Counted from the stretch's first letter, positions 1 to 9,817 are shown. The stretch: DNA of 64,000 nt from Thermoanaerobacter sp. A7A (GCF_000445185.1 NZ_AVAF01000171.1:1-64000), one strand, 5' to 3'. Program-made: numbers and translations. The notes: generated from the letters alone by a model not told the origin.

Positions 1-1739
1 ATGTTTCATTACCATCCATTTCTTCAACTTCATATTGGTTTTTAGCCTACCTATAAGGAATTGAAACCATTGCTTTGAAAAGCAATTGTTTTACCTAAAA
101 TTCGTTTTTAGCCTACCTATAAGGAATTGAAACCGGACCCAGAAGACTGTTCCAGGGAGGACAGGCTCTTTGGTTTTTAGCCTACCTATAAGGAATTGAA
201 ACTTGAATGGGCCAGGAGCGGACCGAAGGACATCGGAGTTTTTAGCCTACCTATAAGGAATTGAAACGGTCCGCGTATGAACGCGGCGAAATTGACGAGG
301 AAAGGTTTTTAGCCTACCTATAAGGAATTGAAACCAAGCCGGTGTTCCAGGAAGGATTCGTCCACCCAGGGTTTTTAGCCTACCTATAAGGAATTGAAAC
401 ATTCACAGTAGAATTGTACTGCTGCATTTATTTTTCGTTTTTAGCCTACCTATAAGGAATTGAAACCGGACCCAGAAGACTGTTCCAGGGAGGACAGGCT
501 CTTTGGTTTTTAGCCTACCTGTAAGGAATTGAAACAGTGTTTTTTGACGAATTTTTTAATTTTTTTATAAAGTTTTTAGCCTACCTGTAAGGAATTGAAA
601 CAGGAGGTTGATGATATTTGATAGATTTTGATAGCTTACAGTTTTTAGCCTACCTGTAAGGAATTGAAACATTGTAAAATGTGAGTGAGGATTTTTTTCT
701 TTTAAGCGTTTTTAGCCTACCTGTAAGGAATTGAAACCTTCTTCTTCTAAAAAATCAATGTCTAAAACTTGACGTTTTTAGCCTACCTGTAAGGAATTGA
801 AACGAAAACAAAATTCTAATTAGACAAAATAAATATTTCGTTTTTAGCCTACCTGTAAGGAATTGAAACCCATTTACAGCTCCATAACCCACATTTTGAG
901 CTCCGGTTTTTAGCCTACCTGTAAGGAATTGAAACCCTTCTTTCTCTTTGTCTCCAAAACGTATTTCATGTTTGTTTTTAGCCTACCTGTAAGGAATTGA
1001 AACTATGTGTGGTGGCTATAATTCTGGTAGCGGTGCTGTGTTTTTAGCCTACCTGTAAGGAATTGAAACTATACTCAAGTTCAGAAACAATTCCACGACT
1101 TTATTTGTTTTTAGCCTACCTGTAAGGAATTGAAACTATATGATGAAGCAGGTCAAACAAAAACGATACAGTGGTTTTTAGCCTACCTGTAAGGAATTGA
1201 AACCGATTTGAATGATTTTGTGATATATGTGAATGGGACGGTTTTTAGCCTACCTGTAAGGAATTGAAACGCAGCACTGGCTATCTTGGGTAATGCAGGT
1301 ATTAAAGGTTTTTAGCCTACCTGTAAGGAATTGAAACTAATCGAGTTTACGCCGTTCGAAGCAAACAACAACGGTTTTTAGCCTACCTGTAAGGAATTGA
1401 AACTTTTTTATGCTCTTAGAAAGAAGAGGATACAACAGGGTTTTTAGCCTACCTGTAAGGAATTGAAACTTTTGCAGTTTGCAGCTGTCGCAGCAGCAAT
1501 AGGGCCTGTTTTTAGCCTACCTGTAAGGAATTGAAACCACTGCTTGGGGCCATAGTGGCGCTATTTGTGGGGCGGGTTTTTAGCCTACCTGTAAGGAATT
1601 GAAACATAAATGAAATCATTATAGCTCCAGATGGCTTAACTAAGTTTTTAGCCTACCTGTAAGGAATTGAAACTCATCGGTTTTTACATGCAGTATTAGA
1701 GACTGCGTAGTTTTTAGCCTACCTGTAAGGAATTGAAAC
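1..1739 (+). CRISPR. CRISPR array, 26 full repeats visible (first 38-67, last 1710-1739), array continues left of window
   Basis: 30-bp repeat GTTTTTAGCCTACCT(A/G)TAAGGAATTGAAAC with 35-39 bp spacers; 3' ATTGAAAC is typical of a Cas6 5'-handle, so crRNA direction is + and the leader should lie left of the window. Repeats 1-7 carry CCTATAAGG, repeats 8-26 CCTGTAAGG. Confidence 0.98.
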
Positions 1740-1786
1740 TATCCATAGGTCCTGTGATCTAATTCATTTATAAACGGGGTGAGGAT

Positions 1787-2014
1787 ATGAAAAAGGTAGT
1801 TGCCATAGGGGGAGGAGAGATTTCAAAATTTGAAACTTTTAAGATAGATGAAGAAATAGTCAAACTAACTGACAAGGCTAAGCCAAAAGCCCTTTTTGTA
1901 CCAACGGCAAGTGGCGAACCTGAAGCGTATTGTGATAATTTTGACTTTGTCTATGGTAAAATGCTTGGATGTGAGACAGATAAAGATAATGAAGTTAGAG
2001 TCATTAATAGCTGA
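1787..2014 (+). pseudogene. N-terminal fragment of a peptidase E (S51)-like protein
   Basis: MKKVVAIGGGEI...KALFVPTASGEPEAYCDNF resembles the start of S51 peptidases but the ORF stops at 75 aa. Confidence 0.6.
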
Positions 2015-2093
2015 TAAGTTTATGTATTCCGGTTTTGATGAGGATTGAAAATAGTTTAATTAAAAAATATAAAAAACTTTTATAGGTGATACT

Positions 2094-2591
2094 ATGGAAT
2101 TTGAGGTTACAGGGGCATTGATGCAAAGCTATACCATTTGTAAAAGGCAAGTTTGGCTTATGGCACATCAGATAGTGCCTGACCAAGAACATCCTTATAT
2201 TGAAATAGGTAGGCTTATTGATGAAAATTCTTATCAAAGGGATAGAAAAAAGATTCATTTTGAAAATGTGGTATTAGACCTTGTGAGAATGGAAAAAGAT
2301 AATATTTTAATTGGCGAGGTAAAGAAAAGTTCAAAAGCGGAAGATAGTGCTAAAATGCAACTTTTATTTTATCTCTACAAGTTAAAGCAAAGCGGAATAA
2401 CTGCAAAAGGGCAACTTTTTTTTCCAGAAGAAAGGAAGCGGGAAGTAGTAGAACTTACACCAGAATTTGAAAGAGAAGTTATAAAGGCAATTGAAGAAAT
2501 TAAAGATATAGTATATAAAGAAAAGCCACCTGCTTTTATAAAAATTCCATATTGTAAAAATTGTGGGTATAAGGAGTTTTGTATGTCATGA
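2094..2591 (+). CDS. cas4: CRISPR-associated exonuclease Cas4
   Basis: 165 aa, RecB-like core (GEVKKSS) and C-terminal Cys cluster CKNCGYKEFC; directly before cas1. Confidence 0.93.
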   Translation: MEFEVTGALMQSYTICKRQVWLMAHQIVPDQEHPYIEIGRLIDENSYQRDRKKIHFENVVLDLVRMEKDNILIGEVKKSSKAEDSAKMQLLFYLYKLKQSGITAKGQLFFPEERKREVVELTPEFEREVIKAIEEIKDIVYKEKPPAFIKIPYCKNCGYKEFCMS

Positions 2592-3580
2592 AAAAAACGA
2601 TTTATATTTTTTCAGATGGAGAATTAAAAAGAAAAGATAATACTCTATTTTTTGAAGGAGAAAATGGAAGAAAATTTATACCAGTAGAAAATACTTCTGA
2701 AATAATGGTTTTTGGAGAAGTAAGCCTTAACAAAAGACTTCTTGAGTTTTTAACACAATCAGAGATTATACTCCATTTTTTCAATCATTATGGATATTAT
2801 GTAGGGTCTTATTATCCAAGAGAACATTTAAACTCAGGCTATATGATATTAAGACAAGCTGAGCACTATAATGATGGAAGCAAAAGGCTTTATCTTGCTC
2901 AAAAATTTGTCGAAGGAGCTTATAAAAATATAAGGCAAGTTTTGAAATATTATTCAAATAGAGGTAAAGATTTGGAAAATGTCATTTATTCCATAGAAAA
3001 ATTAGGGGAGAGCGTTGATTCAACTTCTACAATAAATGAATTAATGGCAATAGAAGGTAATATTAGGGAATATTATTATAAGGCTTTTGATGAGATAATT
3101 CAAAACCCAGATTTTAAGTTTGACTTTAGAAGCAAAAGACCACCTCAAAATTTTTTGAATACATTGATAAGCTTTGGAAATTCTTTGATGTATACGACAA
3201 CTTTAAGTGAAATATACAAAACCCACTTAGACCCGAGAATAGGTTTTTTGCATGCGACCAATTTTAGACGTTTTTCTTTAAATCTTGATGTTTCAGAGAT
3301 TTTTAAGCCTATCATTGTAGATAGGACTATATTTACCTTGCTTAGCAAAAAAATGGTTACTAAAGAAGACTTTGAAGAAGATGCAGAAGGATTATTACTT
3401 AAAGAAAAAGGGAAAAAAGTATTTGTGCAGGAATTTGAAGATAAGCTTGCTACAACTATTAAACACAGGAATCTTTCTAACAATGTTTCTTATAGAAGAC
3501 TTATAAGGTTAGAGCTGTATAAATTGGAAAAACACTTGATTGAAGAAGAACAGTACAAGCCTTTTATTGCACAATGGTGA
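2588..3580 (+). CDS. cas1: CRISPR-associated endonuclease Cas1 (type I-B style)
   Basis: MKKTIYIFSDGELKRKDNTLFFEGENG...AIEGNIREYYYKAFDEI...DPRIGFLHATNFRRFSLNLDVSEIFKPIIVDR, Cas1 motifs; start taken at 2588. Confidence 0.96.
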   Translation: MKKTIYIFSDGELKRKDNTLFFEGENGRKFIPVENTSEIMVFGEVSLNKRLLEFLTQSEIILHFFNHYGYYVGSYYPREHLNSGYMILRQAEHYNDGSKRLYLAQKFVEGAYKNIRQVLKYYSNRGKDLENVIYSIEKLGESVDSTSTINELMAIEGNIREYYYKAFDEIIQNPDFKFDFRSKRPPQNFLNTLISFGNSLMYTTTLSEIYKTHLDPRIGFLHATNFRRFSLNLDVSEIFKPIIVDRTIFTLLSKKMVTKEDFEEDAEGLLLKEKGKKVFVQEFEDKLATTIKHRNLSNNVSYRRLIRLELYKLEKHLIEEEQYKPFIAQW

Positions 3581-3710
3581 TGTCATTTTAACGTGGATTC
3601 GGTAAATGAATTATCAAAATGCCTAAATAGTGCTAATTGACAGCCAATTAAGTGAAAAAATTTTTTACAAAAATGTATATAGAGATTCCACTTTTTTTGA
3701 TAAAATTTAA

Positions 3711-3825
3711 GTGTCAATGAAATATATCCAAAGATTATCAAATGGGATAGAGCCCGCAAGATTATAATTGTACTTAAAGAACTATCACAGCTTAAAACAG
3801 GATAGATTGCATGGACATAGACGAA
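3711..3825 (+). repeat. Imperfect ~115-bp direct repeat, copy 1 (downstream of cas1)
   Basis: gtgtcaatgaaatatatccaaagatt...gcatggacatagacgaa aligns almost gaplessly with 7366-7481. Confidence 0.85.
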
Positions 3826-3865
3826 GCGATAGCACGGGTCTTTGCATTTTTGGGAAGCCTTCCGC

Positions 3866-4561
3866 CTATATGAGCATATCTCTGGCTCTGGTGAGTTGGT
3901 AGGCCATATAACCTGTCGAAAAGAGAAGCAGGAGAGAGAGTAACGGTGGAACCGTTATAAAAAGGTGCGCGACCTCAGGAGATTTTCCTGTAGCCTTTAT
4001 TGTTTCCAACAGCACCGTCTGGTAATCGACCAGGACCCTGTATCCAAAGCGAAGCCACATGGTCGACACTGCAAAAGACACAGGCACTATTAGCATCGCC
4101 AGGCTGTAGCCTACAGCTCGCCTTTTTTTGAGGGCATTGAGGCCAAGGAGTATGGGCGCCACAAAGACTAGCGAAAAAGCTGCCCCAAGAAATTGAGGGG
4201 AAAGGGCTATGAACAAAGCTGATGTGAAGGTGAAAAACCGAATCCCGATATTCAAAGGAGTCAGGGCGTTCATGAAATCGAAGTAGGCGGCGTTGGCGTA
4301 TCGCAGGTAGGAATAGACATGATCCTTTATTTCGCTTTTTTTGAAGTTCAGCTTTTTTTTCAGTTCTCCGCCCTTTTTTACAAGAGCCTCGTAGACTCTT
4401 TTCTGTTCGTCGCTTTTTATCTCGCTCGGATCGAAATTCCGGTAGCGTTCTTTGGCCTTTTCAACTTCCTTTTTTATTTTAGCAAGGTGGTATGCAGGGA
4501 TGTCGGCGAAATTTGTCCACTTTTCGATAGAAATGAGCGTTTCAAATACTTCGTTTGCCAA
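3866..4561 (-). CDS. Uncharacterised membrane protein, charged N-terminal helix plus several TM segments
   Basis: 231-aa ORF; hydrophobic C-terminal two-thirds; higher GC than surroundings. Confidence 0.65.
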   Translation of the reverse strand: MANEVFETLISIEKWTNFADIPAYHLAKIKKEVEKAKERYRNFDPSEIKSDEQKRVYEALVKKGGELKKKLNFKKSEIKDHVYSYLRYANAAYFDFMNALTPLNIGIRFFTFTSALFIALSPQFLGAAFSLVFVAPILLGLNALKKRRAVGYSLAMLIVPVSFAVSTMWLRFGYRVLVDYQTVLLETIKATGKSPEVAHLFITVPPLLSLLLLFSTGYMAYQLTRARDMLI

Positions 4562-5297
4562 AGTATTACCTCCAAATCTTCCAAATTTTTTTACTGCAAT
4601 TTATTATATCATATAAAGATTTTGTTGGAAAGTATTTTGATGATTTCCTTTCTAAATGGTGAAGCAGAATGCATGATAAATTTTATGAAAACATCATTGG
4701 AAGACTTAAATTCCAAATAAAAAACCATAGCGAGAGATATAAATTTTTATAACCAAGATTTCAGAAAATTTGCAAATAGATATATTAACAAATATTTAAC
4801 AATTATTGAAAAAGGTAAAATTATATTATATAATATTACCATAATTTTTACACAACTTTAATATAAAAAATAAATTTACCTAATTACAAAATGGACGTGC
4901 AATTGAATAGTGGGGATAGAAATGATTTTTTTGAATGATAATTGGAGAAAGCATAAATTCAAGACTAAATTTCCTATGGTGACCAAAATGAGAGTAAGGA
5001 ATGCTCATAGAAAGAAAGTAAAATAATTTTAGACAAATTGACTAATGATTCAAAGAGAGATTAATAAACTTAGGTTTATCTTTTTAAAAAGGATTGAAGA
5101 TGATCATAAATGTCGGAAAGAGATAATTGTTTAACTTTGTTTTCAGAGGATTTCCTCCGTTTTTTGTATTTATTGTATTTATGAATTTAATAAAAGAGGG
5201 GGAATTCCTTTGAAAATATATAGCAGAATCCCTTAATCTGTGAGGGTTTTGGGGTTCTGCAAAAACCTAAAAAAATAAATTATAAAGGAGGGCATTT

Positions 5298-6875
5298 ATG
5301 ACGGAAAATAGGGAAAACTGGGGGACTAAGGTGGGACTTATTCTTGCTATGGCTGGTAACGCTATAGGTCTCGGCAACTTCTGGAGATTCCCTTACCAGG
5401 TTGCCAAAAACGGTGGCGGCGCATTTATGTTACCCTATTTTGCTGCACTGCTGATTATTGGCATACCACTCATGTATGTCGAGTGGATGCAGGGCCGCTA
5501 TGGTGGTAAATACGGGCATGGAACTACTGGCGCTATGATATACCTGGAGTCCAGAGGAAAGCTAGGACATTCCTCTGCAGCAATAATAGGTGCTATAGCT
5601 GGTATGCTGACGTTTTCGGTGACGGTCCTTGTAAACGCGTACTATACCCAGATCATCGGTTGGACCCTTGGTTACAGCTACATGTCCCTAACCGGTGGCT
5701 ACATGAATGCAGCCAAGTCGACTGGCGAGATTTTCGTAAGTTATATCCAGAATCCCGCCATGTCCATAACTTTCTGGGTCATATCGCTGGGTTTACTAGC
5801 GTTCGCCCTCAGCCGTGGGATACAGAAAGGTATTGAGGCGTGGGCTAAAGTTATGATGCCGGTGCTCTATGTGTTCGGCTTCATCCTGATTATAAGGGCG
5901 CTGACCCTCGGTTCGCCTGTAAACCCCGACTGGTCACCGATTAAAGGCCTTGACTACCTCTGGAGTCCGAAATGGAGCGAACTTAAGTGGGAATCAGCAC
6001 TGGCTGCTGCGGGGCAGATATTTTTCACGCTGTCTGTCGGAATGGGCATTGTCTCTAATTACGCCTCTTATCTCAAGCCTGATGACGACATTGTTCTTTC
6101 TGCTACCAGCATGATCTTTCTAAACGAATTTGCCGAAGTCATTTTGGGCGGTACCATCGCTATCCCAATAGCCTTTACATTCCTCGGCCCTGAAGGCATA
6201 AATAGTGGTGTCGGGCTTTCGTTCATAGCCCTTCCCAACGTGTTCCGTATGATGCCAGCAGGTCAGATTTTTGGTGGGTTGTGGTTCCTGGTGCTTTTCT
6301 TCGCGGGCTTCACCTCGGCTATAGCGATGTACAATTATCTGATAGCCATACTTGAAGAGGACCTCAATGTGCCGAGAAAAGTCGGGGCTCTGGTGATATT
6401 CGGACTATATATACTGGTGGGGCTACCGTCGGCCTTAGAGCCTATCGTAACCAAAACTGCTGAACTGGCCTTCCTCACTGAGCTCGACAACTGGGTAGGC
6501 AGCTACTTCCTGGTAGTCGTGGGCTTAATCGAAGCTCTGGTGGCAGGCTGGTTGTTCGGTGAAAAAAACGCTCTTGAAGAAATAAACAGAGGTAGCTACT
6601 GGAAGGTGTCTTCTGGTTTATTTAACCTGATGATCAAGTTTCTCACGCCGCTTTCGATCGCGATACTGCTTATCTTCTCTACAAAGAGCTATATACAAAA
6701 CGGTTACTTGAAGTGGGTGCCAAGCTTTGTAGAAGGAATGCCGGAGCTCCTTCCTTGGGTGCAGGGTGCGCGCATGCTGATGTTAGTAATACTTGTCATG
6801 GGTTTCGCTGAAGCCTACTATGCTATTCAGAAGAAATACGGCAGCGCTCAGACACAAAAAGGCGCGAAAATTTAA
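5298..6875 (+). CDS. Sodium-dependent transporter, neurotransmitter:sodium symporter (NSS/SNF) family
   Basis: NWGTKVGLILAMAGNAIGLGNFWRFPYQVAKNGGGAFMLPYF is the NSS TM1 signature. Confidence 0.95.
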   Translation: MTENRENWGTKVGLILAMAGNAIGLGNFWRFPYQVAKNGGGAFMLPYFAALLIIGIPLMYVEWMQGRYGGKYGHGTTGAMIYLESRGKLGHSSAAIIGAIAGMLTFSVTVLVNAYYTQIIGWTLGYSYMSLTGGYMNAAKSTGEIFVSYIQNPAMSITFWVISLGLLAFALSRGIQKGIEAWAKVMMPVLYVFGFILIIRALTLGSPVNPDWSPIKGLDYLWSPKWSELKWESALAAAGQIFFTLSVGMGIVSNYASYLKPDDDIVLSATSMIFLNEFAEVILGGTIAIPIAFTFLGPEGINSGVGLSFIALPNVFRMMPAGQIFGGLWFLVLFFAGFTSAIAMYNYLIAILEEDLNVPRKVGALVIFGLYILVGLPSALEPIVTKTAELAFLTELDNWVGSYFLVVVGLIEALVAGWLFGEKNALEEINRGSYWKVSSGLFNLMIKFLTPLSIAILLIFSTKSYIQNGYLKWVPSFVEGMPELLPWVQGARMLMLVILVMGFAEAYYAIQKKYGSAQTQKGAKI

Positions 6876-6889
6876 AAGGAGGCGTAAGC

Positions 6890-6991
6890 ATGTCTGGAAT
6901 TGCGCTATTTTTCATGATTATGAGCTGGGCTATAATACTGGGAGGAGTTTACATTACCCTGAGCAACCTTCTAAAACACCAGGCAAAATAA
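6890..6991 (+). CDS. MetS-like small subunit of NSS transporter (33 aa)
   Basis: MSGIALFFMIMSWAIILGGVYITLSNLLKHQAK*, single TM, strong RBS AAAGGAGG, 14 nt after the transporter stop. Confidence 0.8.
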   Translation: MSGIALFFMIMSWAIILGGVYITLSNLLKHQAK

Positions 6992-7037
6992 GAAAAGCTG
7001 CGGGTTTACCGCAGCCTCAGATTGTGGGTAAAGTCTA

Positions 7038-7074
7038 AGGGACCATTTATAATAAGGGGGTCCCTCAATTTTTA
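7038..7074 (+). terminator. Rho-independent-like terminator of transporter operon
   Basis: AGGGACC...GGTCCCT stem then caattttta. Confidence 0.7.
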
Positions 7075-7365
7075 TAGCATAGCAAATTAAACAAAAGAAA
7101 AGGTTGCAAAAATGTTAACTAAAAAAAGACAATAGCAGAACACAAGTTGATATAATATAGGTAGTAGTCTGCTTGGGAACAGCACGTACAAATTAACATA
7201 AAAGCCATAAAAACTATAGAGTCGTGATAAAAAATGTCAATTTAGGTTAATATACTGTACTTTGAATCTAAATGTTATGAATATGTAATAAAAACTAAAA
7301 ACAAAGCAGGGATAAGGCGTTTTATAGATTACTTTATGTCTGGACGCGAACAGATGAAACCTTTA

Positions 7366-7481
7366 GTGTCAATGAAATATATCCAAAGATTCCTAAATTG
7401 GAGAGAACCTGCAGGATTATAATTGTAGTCAAAAACCTCTCACAGTCTAAAACAAGACAGATTTGCATGGACATATACGAA
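7366..7481 (+). repeat. Imperfect ~115-bp direct repeat, copy 2 (upstream of cas2)
   Basis: see copy 1 at 3711-3825. Confidence 0.85.
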
Positions 7482-7507
7482 TTCAAGTTAAATTTAAGGT
7501 GATTGAA

Positions 7508-7771
7508 ATGTTTTTAATCCTTGTCTACGATGTGAATGAAAAAAGGGTCAATAAAGTTTTAAAGACTTGCAGAAAATACCTTCATTGGGTCCAAAATTCT
7601 GTTTTAGAAGGCGAAATATCAGAAGCCAATCTTAAAAAACTAAAAATAGAGCTTTCAAGAATAATAGACAAAGATGAGGATTCAGTTATTTTTTATATTT
7701 TACGGACTACCAAATATTCTGAAAGAGAAATCCTTGGGCTTAGAAAAGGTGGAGAAGACATAATTATATAA
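7508..7771 (+). CDS. cas2: CRISPR-associated endoribonuclease Cas2
   Basis: MFLILVYDVNEKRVNKVLKTCRKYLHWVQNSVLEGEIS; start moved from 7463 to ATG 7508. Confidence 0.94.
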   Translation: MFLILVYDVNEKRVNKVLKTCRKYLHWVQNSVLEGEISEANLKKLKIELSRIIDKDEDSVIFYILRTTKYSEREILGLRKGGEDIII

Positions 7772-7891
7772 AATTTACATTTCAGAGCAAACAAAGACAA
7801 AAATTTAACAAAGCAGGAATTGACTATTTTATGTCGAATTTAATAATTATGAACATTATTTTAAAATACACTGCACTAAAGGAGTGATATA

Positions 7892-9817
7892 ATGGAGCTT
7901 ACAAAGCCAATAAAAATAGGTAATTTAAATTTAAAAAATCGGGTAGTAATGGCGCCTGTTAAAACTGGTTATGCTACATCAGAGGGACAGGTTACAGAGG
8001 ACCTAATTCAATATTATGTCAATAGAGCAAAAGGGGGAGTAGGTTTAATTGTTTTAGAATCAGCATATGTAGACCTTTCAGGGAAAGAAATTCCGCGTCA
8101 ATTAGGTATTTATGATGATTCAATGGTAGAGGGGCTTCGCCACCTTATTACCCCCATACAGGAGGATGGTAGCAAAGTCGCAGTCTACATCAACCATGCG
8201 GGGCGGATAGCAAATCCAATGGTAACTAAATTACCCCTTATCGCACCTTCTCCAATAGCTTGTCCAACTATTGGAGTTGAACCACAAGGAATACCTCATG
8301 AGGACATAAAGAAATGGCAAAATACTTACGTAAAAGCTGCTGTCAGAGCTTATGAAGCTGGTGCAGATGCATTGGAAATTCAATTTGGACATGGTTATCT
8401 CATTCACCAGTTTTTTTCACCTCATACTAACAAAAGAGAGGATGAATATGGTGGCAGTTTTGAGAATAGAATTCGCTTTGGGATGGAAATATTAGATGAA
8501 ATAAAGAAAGAGATAGGTGCTGATTTTCCAATTATTGTACGCATTAGTGCTGATGAATTTGTGCCAGGAGGTTGGACATTAGAGGATGCGATCCGTTTGG
8601 CTAAAGCATTAGAAGATAAAGGTGTTGCTGCTATTGATGTTTCTTTAGGAAGTAGCTGTGAGTCTGGTGCTATTACATTGCAAACTTTGGGAACGCAAAA
8701 AGGATTGGCATGGGAATTTGCTTCAAAAATAAAAGAACAGGTCAATATTCCTGTTATCGCTGTCGGGCGAATCAATACGCCAGAATTGGCAGAAGAAATA
8801 TTGGTATCAGGCAAAGCTGATTTAGTTGCTCTTGGACGGCCTTTGGTGGCTGATCCGCTATTTGTAGAAAAGGCTATATCAGGACGCAGCAAGGAAATAC
8901 GCCGTTGTGCTGCTTGTCACCAAGGCTGTTTAGATGAATTAAGAGCAGGACGCCGTTTTGGTTGTAATTTCAACCCATCAGTTGGCAATGAGGAGGAAAT
9001 CGAAATACAAAAAGCACCTCAACCTGGGAAGAAAGTATTTATCATTGGTGCTGGACTTGCAGGCTTGGAAGCAGCTTATACTGCTGCTGTAAGAGGACAT
9101 AAAGTATACATTTATGAAGAAAAAGGAGAGATAGGAGGTCAAGTTTTGCCCGGTTCTGTTCCTCCTCACAAAGAAGAATTGAAAGGTATCGTGGAATACT
9201 ATAAAGAGGTACTTCCAAAGGTTGGTGTCACTTTAAATCTTAAGCATAAAGTTACAGCAGAAGAAATAGCAAAATGGGAGGCTGACGAAGTCGTCTTTGC
9301 GACAGGAGGACAGCCAATTGTACCACCTATTCCCGGACTTAAAGAATATGGCTTTTTGACAGCTGTGGAAGTATTAAGAGGAGAAAAACAAGCAGGCAAT
9401 AAAGTTGCTATAATTGGTGGCGGCTTAATAGGCATGGAAACTGCTGATTATCTCTCAGAACAAGGCAAAGAAGTTATAGTTATTGAGCTTTTGGAGGAAG
9501 TAGCAAGAGACATGGGAATTTTTGAGAAGAATCTCATTATGAAGCGCTTAAAAGAACGTGGGGTTGAAATTTATGTAAAAACTCGTCTAAAAGAAGTAGG
9601 AAAGGCGCTTTTGGTGGAGACACCTGAAGGGGAAAAAGAGCTGCCACTTCCCGATACTATAGTTTTAGCTGTGGGTTTAAAACCAGATCCTTCTCTTTAC
9701 GAAGAGGTCAGTAAGGTTTTACCACAAGAAAAGCTTCATGTTATAGGAGATGCTAAAGAAGTAAGAAAGATTGTCCACGCTATTTCTGAGGGACGTAATT
9801 TAGGTTTTTCCCTATAA
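7892..9817 (+). CDS. NADH:flavin oxidoreductase / 2,4-dienoyl-CoA reductase-like (OYE domain + FAD/NAD domain)
   Basis: N-terminal OYE TIM-barrel motifs, CxxCxxGC Fe-S cluster region, C-terminal GAGLAGLEAAYTAAVRGH and GGGLIGMETADYL. Confidence 0.93.
   Translation: MELTKPIKIGNLNLKNRVVMAPVKTGYATSEGQVTEDLIQYYVNRAKGGVGLIVLESAYVDLSGKEIPRQLGIYDDSMVEGLRHLITPIQEDGSKVAVYINHAGRIANPMVTKLPLIAPSPIACPTIGVEPQGIPHEDIKKWQNTYVKAAVRAYEAGADALEIQFGHGYLIHQFFSPHTNKREDEYGGSFENRIRFGMEILDEIKKEIGADFPIIVRISADEFVPGGWTLEDAIRLAKALEDKGVAAIDVSLGSSCESGAITLQTLGTQKGLAWEFASKIKEQVNIPVIAVGRINTPELAEEILVSGKADLVALGRPLVADPLFVEKAISGRSKEIRRCAACHQGCLDELRAGRRFGCNFNPSVGNEEEIEIQKAPQPGKKVFIIGAGLAGLEAAYTAAVRGHKVYIYEEKGEIGGQVLPGSVPPHKEELKGIVEYYKEVLPKVGVTLNLKHKVTAEEIAKWEADEVVFATGGQPIVPPIPGLKEYGFLTAVEVLRGEKQAGNKVAIIGGGLIGMETADYLSEQGKEVIVIELLEEVARDMGIFEKNLIMKRLKERGVEIYVKTRLKEVGKALLVETPEGEKELPLPDTIVLAVGLKPDPSLYEEVSKVLPQEKLHVIGDAKEVRKIVHAISEGRNLGFSL

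Noticed and set aside
1-1739. Possible leader on the right-hand side of the CRISPR array near cas4
   Set aside because: Repeat 3' end ATTGAAAC faces right, so crRNA polarity is + and the leader should be to the left; 1740-1786 is short and runs directly into a gene start.
2004-2258. 84-aa minus-strand ORF opposite cas4
   Set aside because: Antisense to a confident cas4 gene.
4319-4720. 133-aa + strand ORF opposite the unknown membrane protein
   Set aside because: Phe-rich antisense of a Lys/Glu-rich coding region; no RBS.
6793-7038. 81-aa + strand ORF overlapping the NSS transporter 3' end
   Set aside because: Out of frame with both the transporter and the MetS-like ORF, and runs through a hairpin; the 33-aa ORF explains the region better.
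8422-8892. 156-aa minus-strand ORF opposite the OYE-family oxidoreductase
   Set aside because: Antisense shadow of a well-supported enzyme gene.
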